Position numbers and translations under genes: made by a program. A stretch of 64,000 nucleotides of DNA from Cycloclasticus sp. symbiont of Poecilosclerida sp. N (GTDB lineage Bacteria > Pseudomonadota > Gammaproteobacteria > Methylococcales > Cycloclasticaceae): contig LWTM01000076.1 of NCBI GenBank assembly GCA_002101205.1, positions 58,810 through 122,809 on the forward strand. Reading direction: 5' to 3'. How positions within the stretch are numbered: the first letter of the stretch is position 1; each line of letters opens with the position of its first letter. A model generated the notes under the pieces. The model did no database searches. It worked only from the letters and a program-made list of their open reading frames with translations, and was not told where the DNA came from. Shown here piece after piece: positions 53,378-62,361 of this stretch.

Positions 53378-54211
53378 TACTTCGCTTTGAAGGTGGTGCC
53401 GAATCGCACGCGAAAGTACTATTTTTTCATTATCCTGGCCCTTACGTTTCAAGTCTTCAATGTTATCATTGTGCCGAATATGAACAACATCTTGTTCTAT
53501 AATCGGCCCGGCATCGAGTTGTGATGTCACGTAATGACTGGTGGCTCCAATGATTTTAACGCCACGTTCGTGTGCCGAGTGATAGGGCTTTGCGCCGGGG
53601 AATGCGGGTAAAAAAGAATGATGAATGTTAATGATTTCGTTTGGGTATTGCTGAATAAACTCAGGGCTTAAAACCTGCATATAACGCGCAAGAACGACGG
53701 TGTCGATTTGATGCTCAGCCAATAAAGCTAATTGTACTTGCTCTTGTTGACCTTTGTTGTCGGCACTTACCGGCAAGTGATGAAACGGGATGCTGGCATT
53801 ATCGGCTAAGGACTGAAATTTTTTGTGATTGCTGATAATTAAAGGGATCTCAACCTGCCATTCGCCAGATTGATAACGCGATAAAATATCGAATAAGCAA
53901 TGCCCGTGCTGGGAAACAAAAACAGCCATTTTGGGTTTTATATCAGAATAAGAAATACGCCAGTTCATATTAAGGCAGGCGCCTACTTGTTCTTCAAATG
54001 TTTTCTGGATGCTCTGTCTAGGGAGGTTGAAATTATCTAGTTGCCATTCAACACGCATAAAAAAGTGTTGGTCAGCAATATCAACGTGCTGTTCAAGGTC
54101 AACGATATTGCCATTATGTTGTGCTAAAAAGTCAGTTACTTTAGCAATAATGCCTGCTTTATCATGGCATTCGACGAGCAATATGGCGGTAGATTGGTTA
54201 TTTAAAGTCAT
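53342..54211 (-). CDS. purU: Formyltetrahydrofolate deformylase
   Basis: Hydrolyses 10-formyltetrahydrofolate to formate and tetrahydrofolate, balancing C1 pools. 289 residues: an N-terminal ACT domain (STAILLVECHDKAGIIAKVT, about 8-90), then the formyltransferase-like domain with MAVFVSQHGHCLFDIL, VVLARYMQVLSPEF, and the catalytic NIHHSFLPAFPGAKPYHSAH (Asn-Ile-His near 195). The active-site aspartate is in TSQLDAGPIIEQDV. Next to metH (convergent across a small gene), it fits a folate C1 theme together with thyA. Confidence 0.93.
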   Translation of the reverse strand: MTLNNQSTAILLVECHDKAGIIAKVTDFLAQHNGNIVDLEQHVDIADQHFFMRVEWQLDNFNLPRQSIQKTFEEQVGACLNMNWRISYSDIKPKMAVFVSQHGHCLFDILSRYQSGEWQVEIPLIISNHKKFQSLADNASIPFHHLPVSADNKGQQEQVQLALLAEHQIDTVVLARYMQVLSPEFIQQYPNEIINIHHSFLPAFPGAKPYHSAHERGVKIIGATSHYVTSQLDAGPIIEQDVVHIRHNDNIEDLKRKGQDNEKIVLSRAIRHHLQSEVLVHKNRCIVFD

Positions 54212-54215
54212 GGGT

Positions 54216-54653
54216 TTAAGTTGTAACAGCTATGGATGTGAAGTCCGTATCATTCAATAAGTGATGAGTTTTTTTAACCCGTTTTTCGAGTTTTTCTTGT
54301 GTGTATTTCAGAGCTTTCGAATGTCCCCACACGGTGTTTGGCCAAGCGGGGTCAGTTGAGTAGCGCACGATATGATGTAGGTGTAATTGGGGCACCATAT
54401 TACCCAGTGCAGAAATGTTCATTTTATCGGCTTGGTAGGCTTTGTTTAAGCGTTCGCTCAGTTGCAGTGATTCGTATTGCAATTGCTGCTGGTTTAATGG
54501 ACTAAGCTGAAAAGCTTCGCTAATGTCTGCTTGTTTTGGCACTAGAATGTACCAAGGGTAACGGGCGTCTTTACTCAGTAGTAGCGCAGACAAAGGGAAG
54601 TCGCCTAAATAATAGCAGTCTTCAGCTAAACGCGGGTGAAGTTTAAACAACAT
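54216..54653 (-). CDS. HIT-domain protein
   Basis: 145 residues from ATG 54653; a longer frame reaching into moaC is rejected because homologous sequence begins MLFKLHPRLAEDC. The HIT motif is QLHLHHIVRYSTDPAWPNTV, near residue 96, in the form H-x-H-H, a variant of HxHxH. KDARYPWYILVPKQ is the first strand pair. Relatives cleave adenosine dinucleotides or nucleotide phosphoramidates. It begins 5 bases after the moaC stop and ends 4 bases before purU, so all three may be one transcript. Confidence 0.85.
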   Translation of the reverse strand: MLFKLHPRLAEDCYYLGDFPLSALLLSKDARYPWYILVPKQADISEAFQLSPLNQQQLQYESLQLSERLNKAYQADKMNISALGNMVPQLHLHHIVRYSTDPAWPNTVWGHSKALKYTQEKLEKRVKKTHHLLNDTDFTSIAVTT

Positions 54654-54658
54654 GGGGC

Positions 54659-55138
54659 TTAACCCTCTCGTTTCCAATGGCCAGATTTTCCGCCTTTTTT
54701 TTCTAGCAGCGCAACACCTTGAATAATCATGCCGCGATCGACGGCTTTGCACATATCATAAATGGTTAAAAGCGTCACTTGTGTTGCGTTCAGCGCTTCC
54801 ATTTCAACACCCGTTTTACCCGATGTTGTTACCGTCGTTAAGCAAGCAATGCGGTTGTTTTTTGTATCGGGTTCCAGCTTTATATCTACGTGGGTGATCG
54901 GCAGGGGGTGGCATAAAGGCACGAGTTCTGCGGTTTTCTTGCTCGCCATAATGCCTGCAATTCGCGCAATACCAAGAACGTCTCCCTTTTTGTTGTCGCC
55001 AGCCATCACGTGCTTTAGTGTGGACGCCTCCATTTCAATAAAACCTTCGGTAACGGCGGTTCGGTTTGTGTCTGTCTTTGAGCTGATATCTACCATATGA
55101 GCATCGCCAGCGGCATTAAAGTGAGTGAGTTCGGACAT
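54659..55138 (-). CDS. moaC: Cyclic pyranopterin monophosphate synthase
   Basis: Makes cyclic pyranopterin monophosphate with MoaA, the first step of molybdenum cofactor synthesis. 159 residues with [16 protein letters not shown] at the start. The conserved [20 protein letters not shown] (about 53), [19 protein letters not shown] (about 73, with the catalytic His) and the signature [20 protein letters not shown] and DMCKAVDRG (about 108-138) follow. No moaA is in the window. It is divergent from moaD-moaE, separated by about 70 bases that must contain both promoters. Confidence 0.96.
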   Translation of the reverse strand: MSELTHFNAAGDAHMVDISSKTDTNRTAVTEGFIEMEASTLKHVMAGDNKKGDVLGIARIAGIMASKKTAELVPLCHPLPITHVDIKLEPDTKNNRIACLTTVTTSGKTGVEMEALNATQVTLLTIYDMCKAVDRGMIIQGVALLEKKGGKSGHWKREG

Positions 55139-55208
55139 GGTTGATTGGTTTCGCTTTTTAGTTAGAGTAATATACTCAATTATTACACAATCAAGCAGTG
55201 AACAGAGA

Positions 55209-55442
55209 ATGTCGATAAAAGTACTTTATTTTGCTAGTTTAAAAGAGGTGTTTGGACATGGCGAAGAGCGATTAAAAACAGATGGGCTAAATACCGTTGG
55301 AAAAGTTTGGAGGCAAGTCAGCAAAGGCCATGATATTTCACAGCAGGTTTTATTCTCAGTTAATCAAGAATATGCAGAAGCGAGCTCTCTGGTGAAAGAC
55401 GGTGACGAAGTGGCTTTTTTCCCGCCCGTAACAGGCGGTTGA
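55209..55442 (+). CDS. moaD: Molybdopterin synthase sulfur carrier subunit
   Basis: 77 residues from ATG 55209 (AGAGAA upstream); an in-frame start at 55125 would lie over the moaC start and is rejected. A ubiquitin-like fold: [15 protein letters not shown], then [20 protein letters not shown] and FPPVTGG. The terminal Gly-Gly is where MoeB-type activation forms the thiocarboxylate. It is followed by moaE after one base. Confidence 0.94.
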   Translation: MSIKVLYFASLKEVFGHGEERLKTDGLNTVGKVWRQVSKGHDISQQVLFSVNQEYAEASSLVKDGDEVAFFPPVTGG

Positions 55443-55443
55443 T

Positions 55444-55896
55444 ATGATTAAGATTACTGGTAATGCGTTCGACCCGTGGAAAGAATTAGCAACGTTTCAA
55501 TGTGAAATGAATCGTGACGGTGAGTTTGGTGCGTGTGCAAATTTTATTGGCACAATGCGCGACATAAATGAAGGCGATTCAGTTAACGGGATGTTCCTTG
55601 AGCATTACCCCGGGATGACCGAAAAGCATTTGGCAAAGATTGTAGATGAGGCGAAGGCTAAATGGGATGTGCTGGAAACCTTGGTGATTCATCGTGTGGG
55701 TAAGTTGTTGCCTCATGACCCTATCGTGCTTGTGGCGGTTTGGTCGGCGCATCGAAAAGACGCGTTTGAGGCCAGCCGTTTCATTATGGAAGACTTAAAA
55801 AGCAAAGCGCCGTTCTGGAAAAAAGAAAGTATTGGTGCGACAGAAAAGCAGGCAGGGAAAACCCGCTGGGTTGCAAAGAATACCGGCGGTTATTAA
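55444..55896 (+). CDS. moaE: Molybdopterin synthase catalytic subunit
   Basis: 150 residues that with MoaD insert two sulfurs into cyclic pyranopterin. Motifs are FIGTMRDINEGDSVNGMFLE (about 36-55), HYPGMTEKHLAKIVDEA, HRVGKLLPHDPIVLVAVWSA and HRKDAFEASRFIMEDLKSKA (about 103-122), with the catalytic lysine in PFWKKE near the end. The frame starts one base after the moaD stop. Convergent with ppa, 21 bases away. Confidence 0.95.
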   Translation: MIKITGNAFDPWKELATFQCEMNRDGEFGACANFIGTMRDINEGDSVNGMFLEHYPGMTEKHLAKIVDEAKAKWDVLETLVIHRVGKLLPHDPIVLVAVWSAHRKDAFEASRFIMEDLKSKAPFWKKESIGATEKQAGKTRWVAKNTGGY

Positions 55897-55917
55897 GCAG
55901 AATGTTTCTGTTATAAG

Positions 55918-56466
55918 TTAGAAACGAGGCTTGTCCTCAGCGGCTTCATAACGAGCAACACTTTCCATAATTTCTTTGCCAGCGCCTTCAACACCTTGCC
56001 AGCCATTAATTTTCACCCACTTACCCGCTTCTAAGTCTTTGTAATGCTCAAAGAAGTGAGAAATTTGATCTAAAACAACTTTAGGGATGTCTTCGTGAGT
56101 TTTAACATTATCATAAAGTGGTGTTAATTTTGAAACAGGAACCGCCAATACTTTCGCATCTTCGCCAGCTTCATCGGTCATCATTAAAACGCCAATCGGG
56201 CGACAACGAATAACAGAACCATTCATTAAAGGGTTTGGTGTAATGACTAATACGTCAACTGGGTCACCGTCATCAGATAATGTATGTGGCACGTAGCCGT
56301 AGTTGCAAGGGTAATGCATAGCAGTGCCCATGAAACGGTCGACAAATAACGAGCCTGAGTCTTTGTCTACTTCATACTTTATAGGGTCAGCGTGTGAAGG
56401 TATTTCAATAATAACGTTGATATCGGTTGGTAAATATTTTCCTGATGGAACAAGGTTAAGGCTCAT
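55918..56466 (-). CDS. ppa: Inorganic pyrophosphatase (soluble, family I)
   Basis: Hydrolyses pyrophosphate released in biosynthesis. 182 residues from ATG 56466, preceded by AGGAG; an in-frame upstream start is rejected because [10 protein letters not shown] is the family start. Motifs are [39 protein letters not shown] (about 50-69) and [10 protein letters not shown] with the metal aspartates, then [20 protein letters not shown]. Divergent from the membrane pyrophosphatase gene hppA. Confidence 0.96.
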   Translation of the reverse strand: MSLNLVPSGKYLPTDINVIIEIPSHADPIKYEVDKDSGSLFVDRFMGTAMHYPCNYGYVPHTLSDDGDPVDVLVITPNPLMNGSVIRCRPIGVLMMTDEAGEDAKVLAVPVSKLTPLYDNVKTHEDIPKVVLDQISHFFEHYKDLEAGKWVKINGWQGVEGAGKEIMESVARYEAAEDKPRF

Positions 56467-56644
56467 TTTATCTCCTGAGTATGGGTGGCTTTGAAAACTG
56501 GTCAAAGAGAATTATACAAGCAACCGCTCTATATTAAAAAAAGTTTATGCTTGCGCCTTTATACAGGGAAGAGTAAAAAGACGGGATGCTACTGACTGTT
56601 CGAAAGCAGTAGACGTTAATAAAAAAAACTACTGGGAGAAATGC

Positions 56645-58651
56645 ATGCAATTGAGTTATTTATTACCGCCCATCATTGGGTGTTTCGGTTTATATGCTGC
56701 CAAATATGTGTACGATTTGGTGATGAAGTATCCAGAAGGCGAAGGTGCAGTTGCAAAGATTGCCGAACAAATTCATCTAGGTGCAATGGTCTTCATGAAA
56801 CGTGAATACACGATGCTGGCGAAGTTTGCGGCGGTACTGTTTGTTCTTACGTTTATATTTTTAGGCTGGGCGACCGCGCTGTGTTTTCTTTTTGGTGCCT
56901 TCGCATCCGGGCTGGCGGGCTACATTGGTATGAATACAGCAACAAAAGCGAATGTTCGGACGACCACGGCAGCGCATTCAGACGGTGCCGAAGCTGCTTT
57001 GTCCGTGGCATTTTTTGGAGGCTCTATTATGGGTCTCGCCGTTGCGTCTCTTGGTTTAATGGGCTTAGGCCTGATGTATTTGTTCTTTGGCAGTGACCCC
57101 GAAACCTCACACGCTATTCATGGCTTTGCAATGGGCGCTTCGGTGGTGGCGCTATTTTCTCGTGTAGGTGGCGGTATATTCACAAAAAGTGCCGATGTGG
57201 CCGCGGACCTTGTGGGTAAAATTGAAGCTGGTATTCCGGAAGACGATCCACGAAACCCAGGTGTTATTGCTGATAATGTAGGCGATAACGTCGGTGATGT
57301 TGCGGGCATGGGTTCAGATATTTTCGAATCTTATTGTGGCTCTATGATTGCTACCATCGCGATTGCATCGACGATGTCAGCGGCTTTATTGTCAGAGTTA
57401 GGAGCGCAATCGAGTTTGATGTTTTTGCCATTAGCGTTAGCTTCAATTGGCTTGCTTTGTTCGATTGGCGGCATTGTTATTGTTAAAAATAATGCGTCAA
57501 AGTCACCTGAAAAGGCATTACGCATGGGCACAATGGGCGCTTCTGGTTTATTTATTATTGCCGCGCTGTTCATTATTTTAATGATGGATGTTACTACGTA
57601 TGTCTGGATGGCGGTATTGTCAGGTGCTGTTGGTGGCATTATTATTGGTTTGGTAACAGAATATTATACGGCGGGGCCGCCGGTTGAACATATCGCTAAA
57701 TCAGGTGAGACAGGGCCAGCAACGGTAATGATTACGGGACTTTCAGTGGGTATGCAGTCGGTCGCAATTCCTGTGTTCACCATTTGTGGCGTGATAGCAG
57801 TTTCAAGTCATTTTGCGGATTTATATGGCGTTGGTATTGCGGCAGTAGGTATGCTCGCGACGGTGGGTATTACGATGGCGATTGACGCTTATGGCCCAGT
57901 AGCGGATAACGCAGGCGGTATTGCTGAGATGGGTGGCTTGGGTGAAGAAACACGCAAAATCACCGATTCATTAGATGAATTAGGTAATACCACCGCGGCG
58001 ATTGGTAAGGGTTTTGCGATTGGTGCGGCGGCTTTAGCGGCTTTGGCGATTATTACCGCCTTTATTGAAACCGTGTCGGTGCATCTGCCGGACTTTTCTT
58101 TGGAGTTAAATGACCCGCAAGTCCTAATAGGTTTGTTTATAGGCGGCGTTATTCCGTTCGTGATAGCCGCGCTGACGATGACAGCAGTAGGTGACGCGGC
58201 GTTTGAAATGATTAAAGAAATTCGTCGTCAGTTCAAAGAAATTGATGGCTTGCTGGAAGGCAAAGCGGAGCCAGATACGGCGCGTTGCGTGGATATTGCG
58301 ACGACAGCGGCACTTAAAAAAATGATTGTTCCTGGCGTTATCGCAGTTAGTGCGCCGCCGTTGGTTGGTTTTCTAATTGGCGCGGAGGCTTTGGGGGGCA
58401 TGTTGACCGGTGCGTTACTTTGTTGTGTGTTGATGGCGCTGATGATGGCGAATGCGGGCGGTGCTTGGGATAACGCGAAAAAATACGTTGAAAAAGGCAA
58501 TTTAGGCGGTAAAGGTTCTGACACACACACGGCGGTTGTTGTGGGTGATACGGTGGGTGATCCCTTTAAAGACACATCAGGCCCGTCGATGAATATTTTG
58601 ATTAACGTTATGGCGATTGTTAGTTTAGTGATAGCGCCTTTGTTGGGCTGA
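56645..58651 (+). CDS. hppA: Membrane-bound ion-pumping pyrophosphatase
   Basis: Uses pyrophosphate hydrolysis to pump H+ or Na+ across the inner membrane. 668 residues with about 16 membrane helices. The catalytic loops are [40 protein letters not shown] (about 190-225), [16 protein letters not shown] (about 415) and the late [36 protein letters not shown]. The segment [14 protein letters not shown] (about 446) has alanine where K+-independent enzymes have lysine, so it should be K+-dependent. Whether Na+ or H+ is moved cannot be settled here. The gene lies divergent from soluble ppa, which is uncommon. Confidence 0.95.
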   Translation: MQLSYLLPPIIGCFGLYAAKYVYDLVMKYPEGEGAVAKIAEQIHLGAMVFMKREYTMLAKFAAVLFVLTFIFLGWATALCFLFGAFASGLAGYIGMNTATKANVRTTTAAHSDGAEAALSVAFFGGSIMGLAVASLGLMGLGLMYLFFGSDPETSHAIHGFAMGASVVALFSRVGGGIFTKSADVAADLVGKIEAGIPEDDPRNPGVIADNVGDNVGDVAGMGSDIFESYCGSMIATIAIASTMSAALLSELGAQSSLMFLPLALASIGLLCSIGGIVIVKNNASKSPEKALRMGTMGASGLFIIAALFIILMMDVTTYVWMAVLSGAVGGIIIGLVTEYYTAGPPVEHIAKSGETGPATVMITGLSVGMQSVAIPVFTICGVIAVSSHFADLYGVGIAAVGMLATVGITMAIDAYGPVADNAGGIAEMGGLGEETRKITDSLDELGNTTAAIGKGFAIGAAALAALAIITAFIETVSVHLPDFSLELNDPQVLIGLFIGGVIPFVIAALTMTAVGDAAFEMIKEIRRQFKEIDGLLEGKAEPDTARCVDIATTAALKKMIVPGVIAVSAPPLVGFLIGAEALGGMLTGALLCCVLMALMMANAGGAWDNAKKYVEKGNLGGKGSDTHTAVVVGDTVGDPFKDTSGPSMNILINVMAIVSLVIAPLLG

Positions 58652-58672
58652 AAGCGTAGCCTCATGTTATAC

Positions 58673-58704
58673 AAAAAGGCTGTTGTGCGAGCAGCGGTCT
58701 TTTT
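58673..58704 (+). terminator. Intrinsic terminator of hppA
   Basis: GCTGTT pairs AGCAGC (one G-U) around the loop GTGCG, inside an outer AAAAAG/CTTTTT pairing with a small bulge, and ends in a T-run. It lies 21 bases after the hppA stop. Confidence 0.7.
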
Positions 58705-58760
58705 GCATTTAGGCGCATTGTTTGTTCATCCTACTAAGCCCTTTGGGTATAATTTAGCGT

Positions 58761-59537
58761 ATGTTTATTTACTCTCAAATTGATCCCGTTGCTTTGGCAC
58801 TCGGCCCAGTAAAAGTCCATTGGTATGGTTTAATGTACCTCCTAGGCTTTGCAGGTGCCTGGATTTTGGGCAGAGTAAGAGCAAAAAAAACAGGGTGGAC
58901 TGACAAACAAATTGACGACCTAATTTTCTATGCCGCCATGGGCGTGGTGCTAGGTGGGCGAATTGGTTACGTGTTGTTCTACAACTTCTCTGCCTTTACA
59001 GATAACCCGCTTATTTTGTTTAAAATTTGGCAAGGGGGCATGTCTTTTCATGGTGGTTTAGTTGGCGTGTTTTTCGCAATGCTCCTTTTCGGGAGAAAAT
59101 ATAAGTACCCCCTTTTTGAAATCACAGACTTTATGACGCCACTGGTCCCGATTGGTTTAGGTGCAGGCAGAGTGGGTAATTTTATTAACGGTGAACTGTG
59201 GGGCAAACCAACCGATTTTTCACTGGGGGTTTTAGTGCAAGGTTTGGGCGATGTGCCGCGTCACGCGTCGCAGTTATATGAAGCAGCGTTAGAGGGCGCA
59301 GTGTTGTTTGTTCTATTATGGCTGTATTCAAGCAAACCAAAACCAACAATGGCAGTAACGGGCTTGTTTTTACTTGCCTATGGCGCGTTTAGGTTCTTGG
59401 TTGAGTTCGTACGTTTACCCGATGCGCATCTAGGCTATCTAGCCTTTGGCTGGCTAACAATGGGGCAAATTTTAACGGCACCAATGATATTATTAGGCGG
59501 CTTTTTAATGAATAAAGCCTATCAAAAAGGATCGTAG
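58761..59537 (+). CDS. lgt: Prolipoprotein diacylglyceryl transferase
   Basis: Adds diacylglycerol from phosphatidylglycerol to the lipobox cysteine of prolipoproteins. 258 residues, seven membrane segments. MFIYSQIDPVALALGPVKVH and WYGLMYLLGFA open the protein, the catalytic GGRIGYVLFYN, MSFHGGLVG (about 92) and the phosphatidylglycerol motif GRVGNFINGELWGKPT (about 137-152) follow, and the LVEFVRLPD loop is near the end. The window contains possible substrates, such as the SLT lipoprotein at 35.6 kb. thyA follows after three bases. Confidence 0.96.
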   Translation: MFIYSQIDPVALALGPVKVHWYGLMYLLGFAGAWILGRVRAKKTGWTDKQIDDLIFYAAMGVVLGGRIGYVLFYNFSAFTDNPLILFKIWQGGMSFHGGLVGVFFAMLLFGRKYKYPLFEITDFMTPLVPIGLGAGRVGNFINGELWGKPTDFSLGVLVQGLGDVPRHASQLYEAALEGAVLFVLLWLYSSKPKPTMAVTGLFLLAYGAFRFLVEFVRLPDAHLGYLAFGWLTMGQILTAPMILLGGFLMNKAYQKGS

Positions 59538-59540
59538 CGA

Positions 59541-60374
59541 ATGAAACAGTATTTAGAGTTGATGCAGGACATTCTCGATAATGGAACGGATAAAGAAGAT
59601 AGAACCGGCACAGGGACAATATCCGTATTTGGAAGGCAGCTTCGCCATAATCTTGCAGATGGGTTTCCTTTGTTAACTACGAAAAAACTACACTTTAAAA
59701 GTATCGCTAATGAATTAATTTGGTTTTTGAATGGTGATACAAATACAGCATGGCTTAATGAAAATGGCGTATCAATATGGAATGAGTGGGCAACCGAAAC
59801 TGGAGAACTTGGCCCTATTTATGGTCGTCAATGGACGGAGTGGCCAACTAAAAATGGCGGCTCGGTCAATCAAATCGATTATGTAATTGATTGTTTAAAG
59901 AATAACCCTGATTCGAGACGAATCTTGTTTCATGGGTGGAACGTGGAGTACCTACCTGACGAATCTTTGTCGCCGCAAGAAAATGTTCTAGACGGCCGAA
60001 TGGCGCTACCACCGTGCCATTTGCTTTACCAATTTTATGTTGCAGAAGGTCAGTTATCGTCTCAGCTCTATATTAGAAGTTCGGATAGTTTTCTTGGCCT
60101 TCCATACAATGTAGCGAGCTTAGCTCTTCTTACTCATATGCTTGCGCAACAATGTAACTTAATTGCCAAAGACATAGTCATTTCATTAGGAGACGTACAC
60201 GCATATTCGAATCATGACGTACAAATAAAAACACTGTTAGAAAGAGAGCCTCGGGCTTTGCCTAATCTGTATATCAAGAATAAACCTGCTTCAATTTATG
60301 AATACAAATTCGAAGACTTTGAGATTGTTGATTATAATCCGCATCCCCACATTAAGGCTCCGGTGGCTATTTAA
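59541..60374 (+). CDS. thyA: Thymidylate synthase
   Basis: Methylates dUMP to dTMP with methylenetetrahydrofolate. 277 residues. The start [19 protein letters not shown] (about 20), [34 protein letters not shown] (about 76-94), the catalytic cysteine C159 in [10 protein letters not shown], and the dUMP contact [15 protein letters not shown] (about 176-190) are all present. HAYSNHD lies at about 224. Slightly longer than E. coli ThyA through the loop [15 protein letters not shown] (about 140). Transcribed with lgt. No folA follows. Confidence 0.97.
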   Translation: MKQYLELMQDILDNGTDKEDRTGTGTISVFGRQLRHNLADGFPLLTTKKLHFKSIANELIWFLNGDTNTAWLNENGVSIWNEWATETGELGPIYGRQWTEWPTKNGGSVNQIDYVIDCLKNNPDSRRILFHGWNVEYLPDESLSPQENVLDGRMALPPCHLLYQFYVAEGQLSSQLYIRSSDSFLGLPYNVASLALLTHMLAQQCNLIAKDIVISLGDVHAYSNHDVQIKTLLEREPRALPNLYIKNKPASIYEYKFEDFEIVDYNPHPHIKAPVAI

Positions 60375-60517
60375 AAGTGAGTTGTTGGATGTTACGCTGA
60401 AATCTACAGAAAGATTTGTCCGACTTGGTACGCCAATCGCCCCCCCATCAATGTATTTAGGGGTATTGGTGTTTAAGTAGGGATGGCTATTTTAATGTCG
60501 CTAAAACCCGCAGCTTT

Positions 60518-61150
60518 TCACTTAGCGTTTCTTTCTTTTTGCACGAGAAAGTTAGTAATTTTTAACATATTCTCGTAACTCTTTGCCATTGATACCGTTA
60601 TTAAATATTTACCATCAACAACAATGGCTGGAACGCCTTTTACACCATAACGCTGCACCATATCTTTGGTTCTAGAAATTTTTGTATTAACAACAAACGA
60701 GCGATATGTTTTTTTAAACAAGTCTTCTTCGATACCATACCGTGCATAAAAGACGGCTAATTTATCTAGCGTATTAAACGCTTTACGTTCTGTCTGGATG
60801 GCTTGGAACAAGGCTTTATGCGATTTTTCCAGTACATTCAAAATATCCGCTGTAAAGTAAGCGCGTGCATGGACTTCCCATTGCGCATTAAAAACGGCCG
60901 GTAACCGGTAAAAATCAACATCCTTTGGAGCATCTTTGACCCAAGGGCTCAATACTGGCTCGAAGTGGTAACAATGAGGGCAGCCATACCAAAAAATCTC
61001 GACAACCTCTATTCGACTTGCGTCATCGGTTGGTTGCGCAGGCTGAATCGAAAGGTAATCAATGCCCTCGTCATAGTCTTCTTCTTGCGAATAAGCTAAA
61101 CCACTAAATAGTAGTATAAAAACAAACACTAAAAGCAATAATTTACGCAC
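60518..61150 (-). CDS. dsbA: DsbA-family thiol-disulfide oxidoreductase
   Basis: Periplasmic thioredoxin-fold protein of 210 residues. A signal peptide (MRKLLLLVFVFILLFSGLAYS) precedes EIFWYGCPHCYHF, with the CPHC active site at C57 and C60. A helical insertion follows, and KGVPAIVVDGKYLIT carries the cis-proline after the valine. DsbA oxidises cysteines of exported proteins. Here it comes 20 bases after ccsB, at the end of the cytochrome c maturation operon, so it may help oxidise or supply apocytochrome thiols. The acidic stretch EEDYDEG after the signal is unusual. Confidence 0.93.
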   Translation of the reverse strand: MRKLLLLVFVFILLFSGLAYSQEEDYDEGIDYLSIQPAQPTDDASRIEVVEIFWYGCPHCYHFEPVLSPWVKDAPKDVDFYRLPAVFNAQWEVHARAYFTADILNVLEKSHKALFQAIQTERKAFNTLDKLAVFYARYGIEEDLFKKTYRSFVVNTKISRTKDMVQRYGVKGVPAIVVDGKYLITVSMAKSYENMLKITNFLVQKERNAK

Positions 61151-61170
61151 ATCTTTCTCCTATATGGATT

Positions 61171-62352
61171 TTATAATTCGCCGTATGAATGTAGTCCCGA
61201 CAAGAACATATTGACACCCAAAAAGGCAAATAATGTCACAAATAAACCAACGATCGCCCACACCGCCATCGGCCGGCCACGCCAACCCTTAGTTAAACGC
61301 ATGTGCAGCCAAGCAGCATAGTTTAGCCACACAATTAACGCCCAAGTTTCTTTCGGGTCCCACGACCAGTAACCACCCCAAGCTTCCGCTGCCCACAGCG
61401 CCCCTAAAATTGTTGCTAGTGTGAAAAAGGCAAAACCTAAGGCGATTGATTTATACATAAGGTCATCCAGAATATCTAATTCTGGTAATCTCATGGCTAC
61501 GCCTGCTGAGTTGTTTTGCTCTGCTTTTGCTCGAATAAGAAATGCCGTAGAGACCATAGCTGCCAATGAAAATGCACCGTAACCAATGAAGTTTGCTGGC
61601 ACGTGTATTTTCATCCAATAACTTTTAAGCGCGGGCACTAATGGCTGAATATCCGCAGCATTACGGTCAAACGCATACCAGAGCAAAAAAGCCACTGCCG
61701 CACTGATAATCAACAGAACAAAGCCGCCAAGCATACGTGTTTGGTAACGGCGCTCATAAAACAAGTACAGTAATGCGGTAATAATTGAAAACAAAATGAA
61801 TACTTCATACAAATTACTGACAGGGATATGCCCAACGTCTAAGCCAATAAGGTAAGACTCGCGCCACCTGACCATCAGGCCGACTAAGCCCATTGCAGTG
61901 GCTGACCACGTCATTGCGCTGGCAACTTTTCCTGCAAACTGTGAGTCGCCAAATAACGCTATAAAATACGTAACCGTTGCCAACACATACAGAGCACTCA
62001 TCCACATAATGGCCGATTGGCTAGAGACCAAAAACTTTAAGAAAAAATCCACCTCAGCATCTTCAAGCCCATTAACATAGCGACTTATGCCAAAAATACT
62101 GAGCGAGAACACAGCTAAAGACAGGCCTCTTATTTCTTTCCAATGCCAGCCCAGCGCAACCAAGCTCACAGCTGCCGAAACCAATATGCCTTTTTCATAT
62201 ACGTCCATTAACGAGGCGTATGTGAAATATGCATAAGCCGTACCGATTAAAACAAGCAATCCCCAGAGCCAATCAAAAACGCTCAAGCTCTTCCAAAAAG
62301 ATTGCTGATCTAATTCAAACTGTAATGCTGCTTGCGTACTATTTGTGTTCAT
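61171..62352 (-). CDS. ccsB: Cytochrome c biogenesis protein CcsB/ResC (System II)
   Basis: Haem-handling membrane protein of 393 residues with eight or more helices. The tryptophan-rich motif WGGYWSWDPKETWALIVWLN (about 327-346) binds haem in the periplasm, and conserved histidines flank it (HVPANFIGYG near 250 and HMRLTKGWRGRP near 351). With ResB it forms the System II synthase that attaches haem to apocytochromes c. It starts 9 bases after the resB stop. The opening (QFELDQQSFWKSLSVFDWLW) is soluble. Confidence 0.94.
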   Translation of the reverse strand: MNTNSTQAALQFELDQQSFWKSLSVFDWLWGLLVLIGTAYAYFTYASLMDVYEKGILVSAAVSLVALGWHWKEIRGLSLAVFSLSIFGISRYVNGLEDAEVDFFLKFLVSSQSAIMWMSALYVLATVTYFIALFGDSQFAGKVASAMTWSATAMGLVGLMVRWRESYLIGLDVGHIPVSNLYEVFILFSIITALLYLFYERRYQTRMLGGFVLLIISAAVAFLLWYAFDRNAADIQPLVPALKSYWMKIHVPANFIGYGAFSLAAMVSTAFLIRAKAEQNNSAGVAMRLPELDILDDLMYKSIALGFAFFTLATILGALWAAEAWGGYWSWDPKETWALIVWLNYAAWLHMRLTKGWRGRPMAVWAIVGLFVTLFAFLGVNMFLSGLHSYGEL

Positions 62353-62361
62353 ACTGTGACC

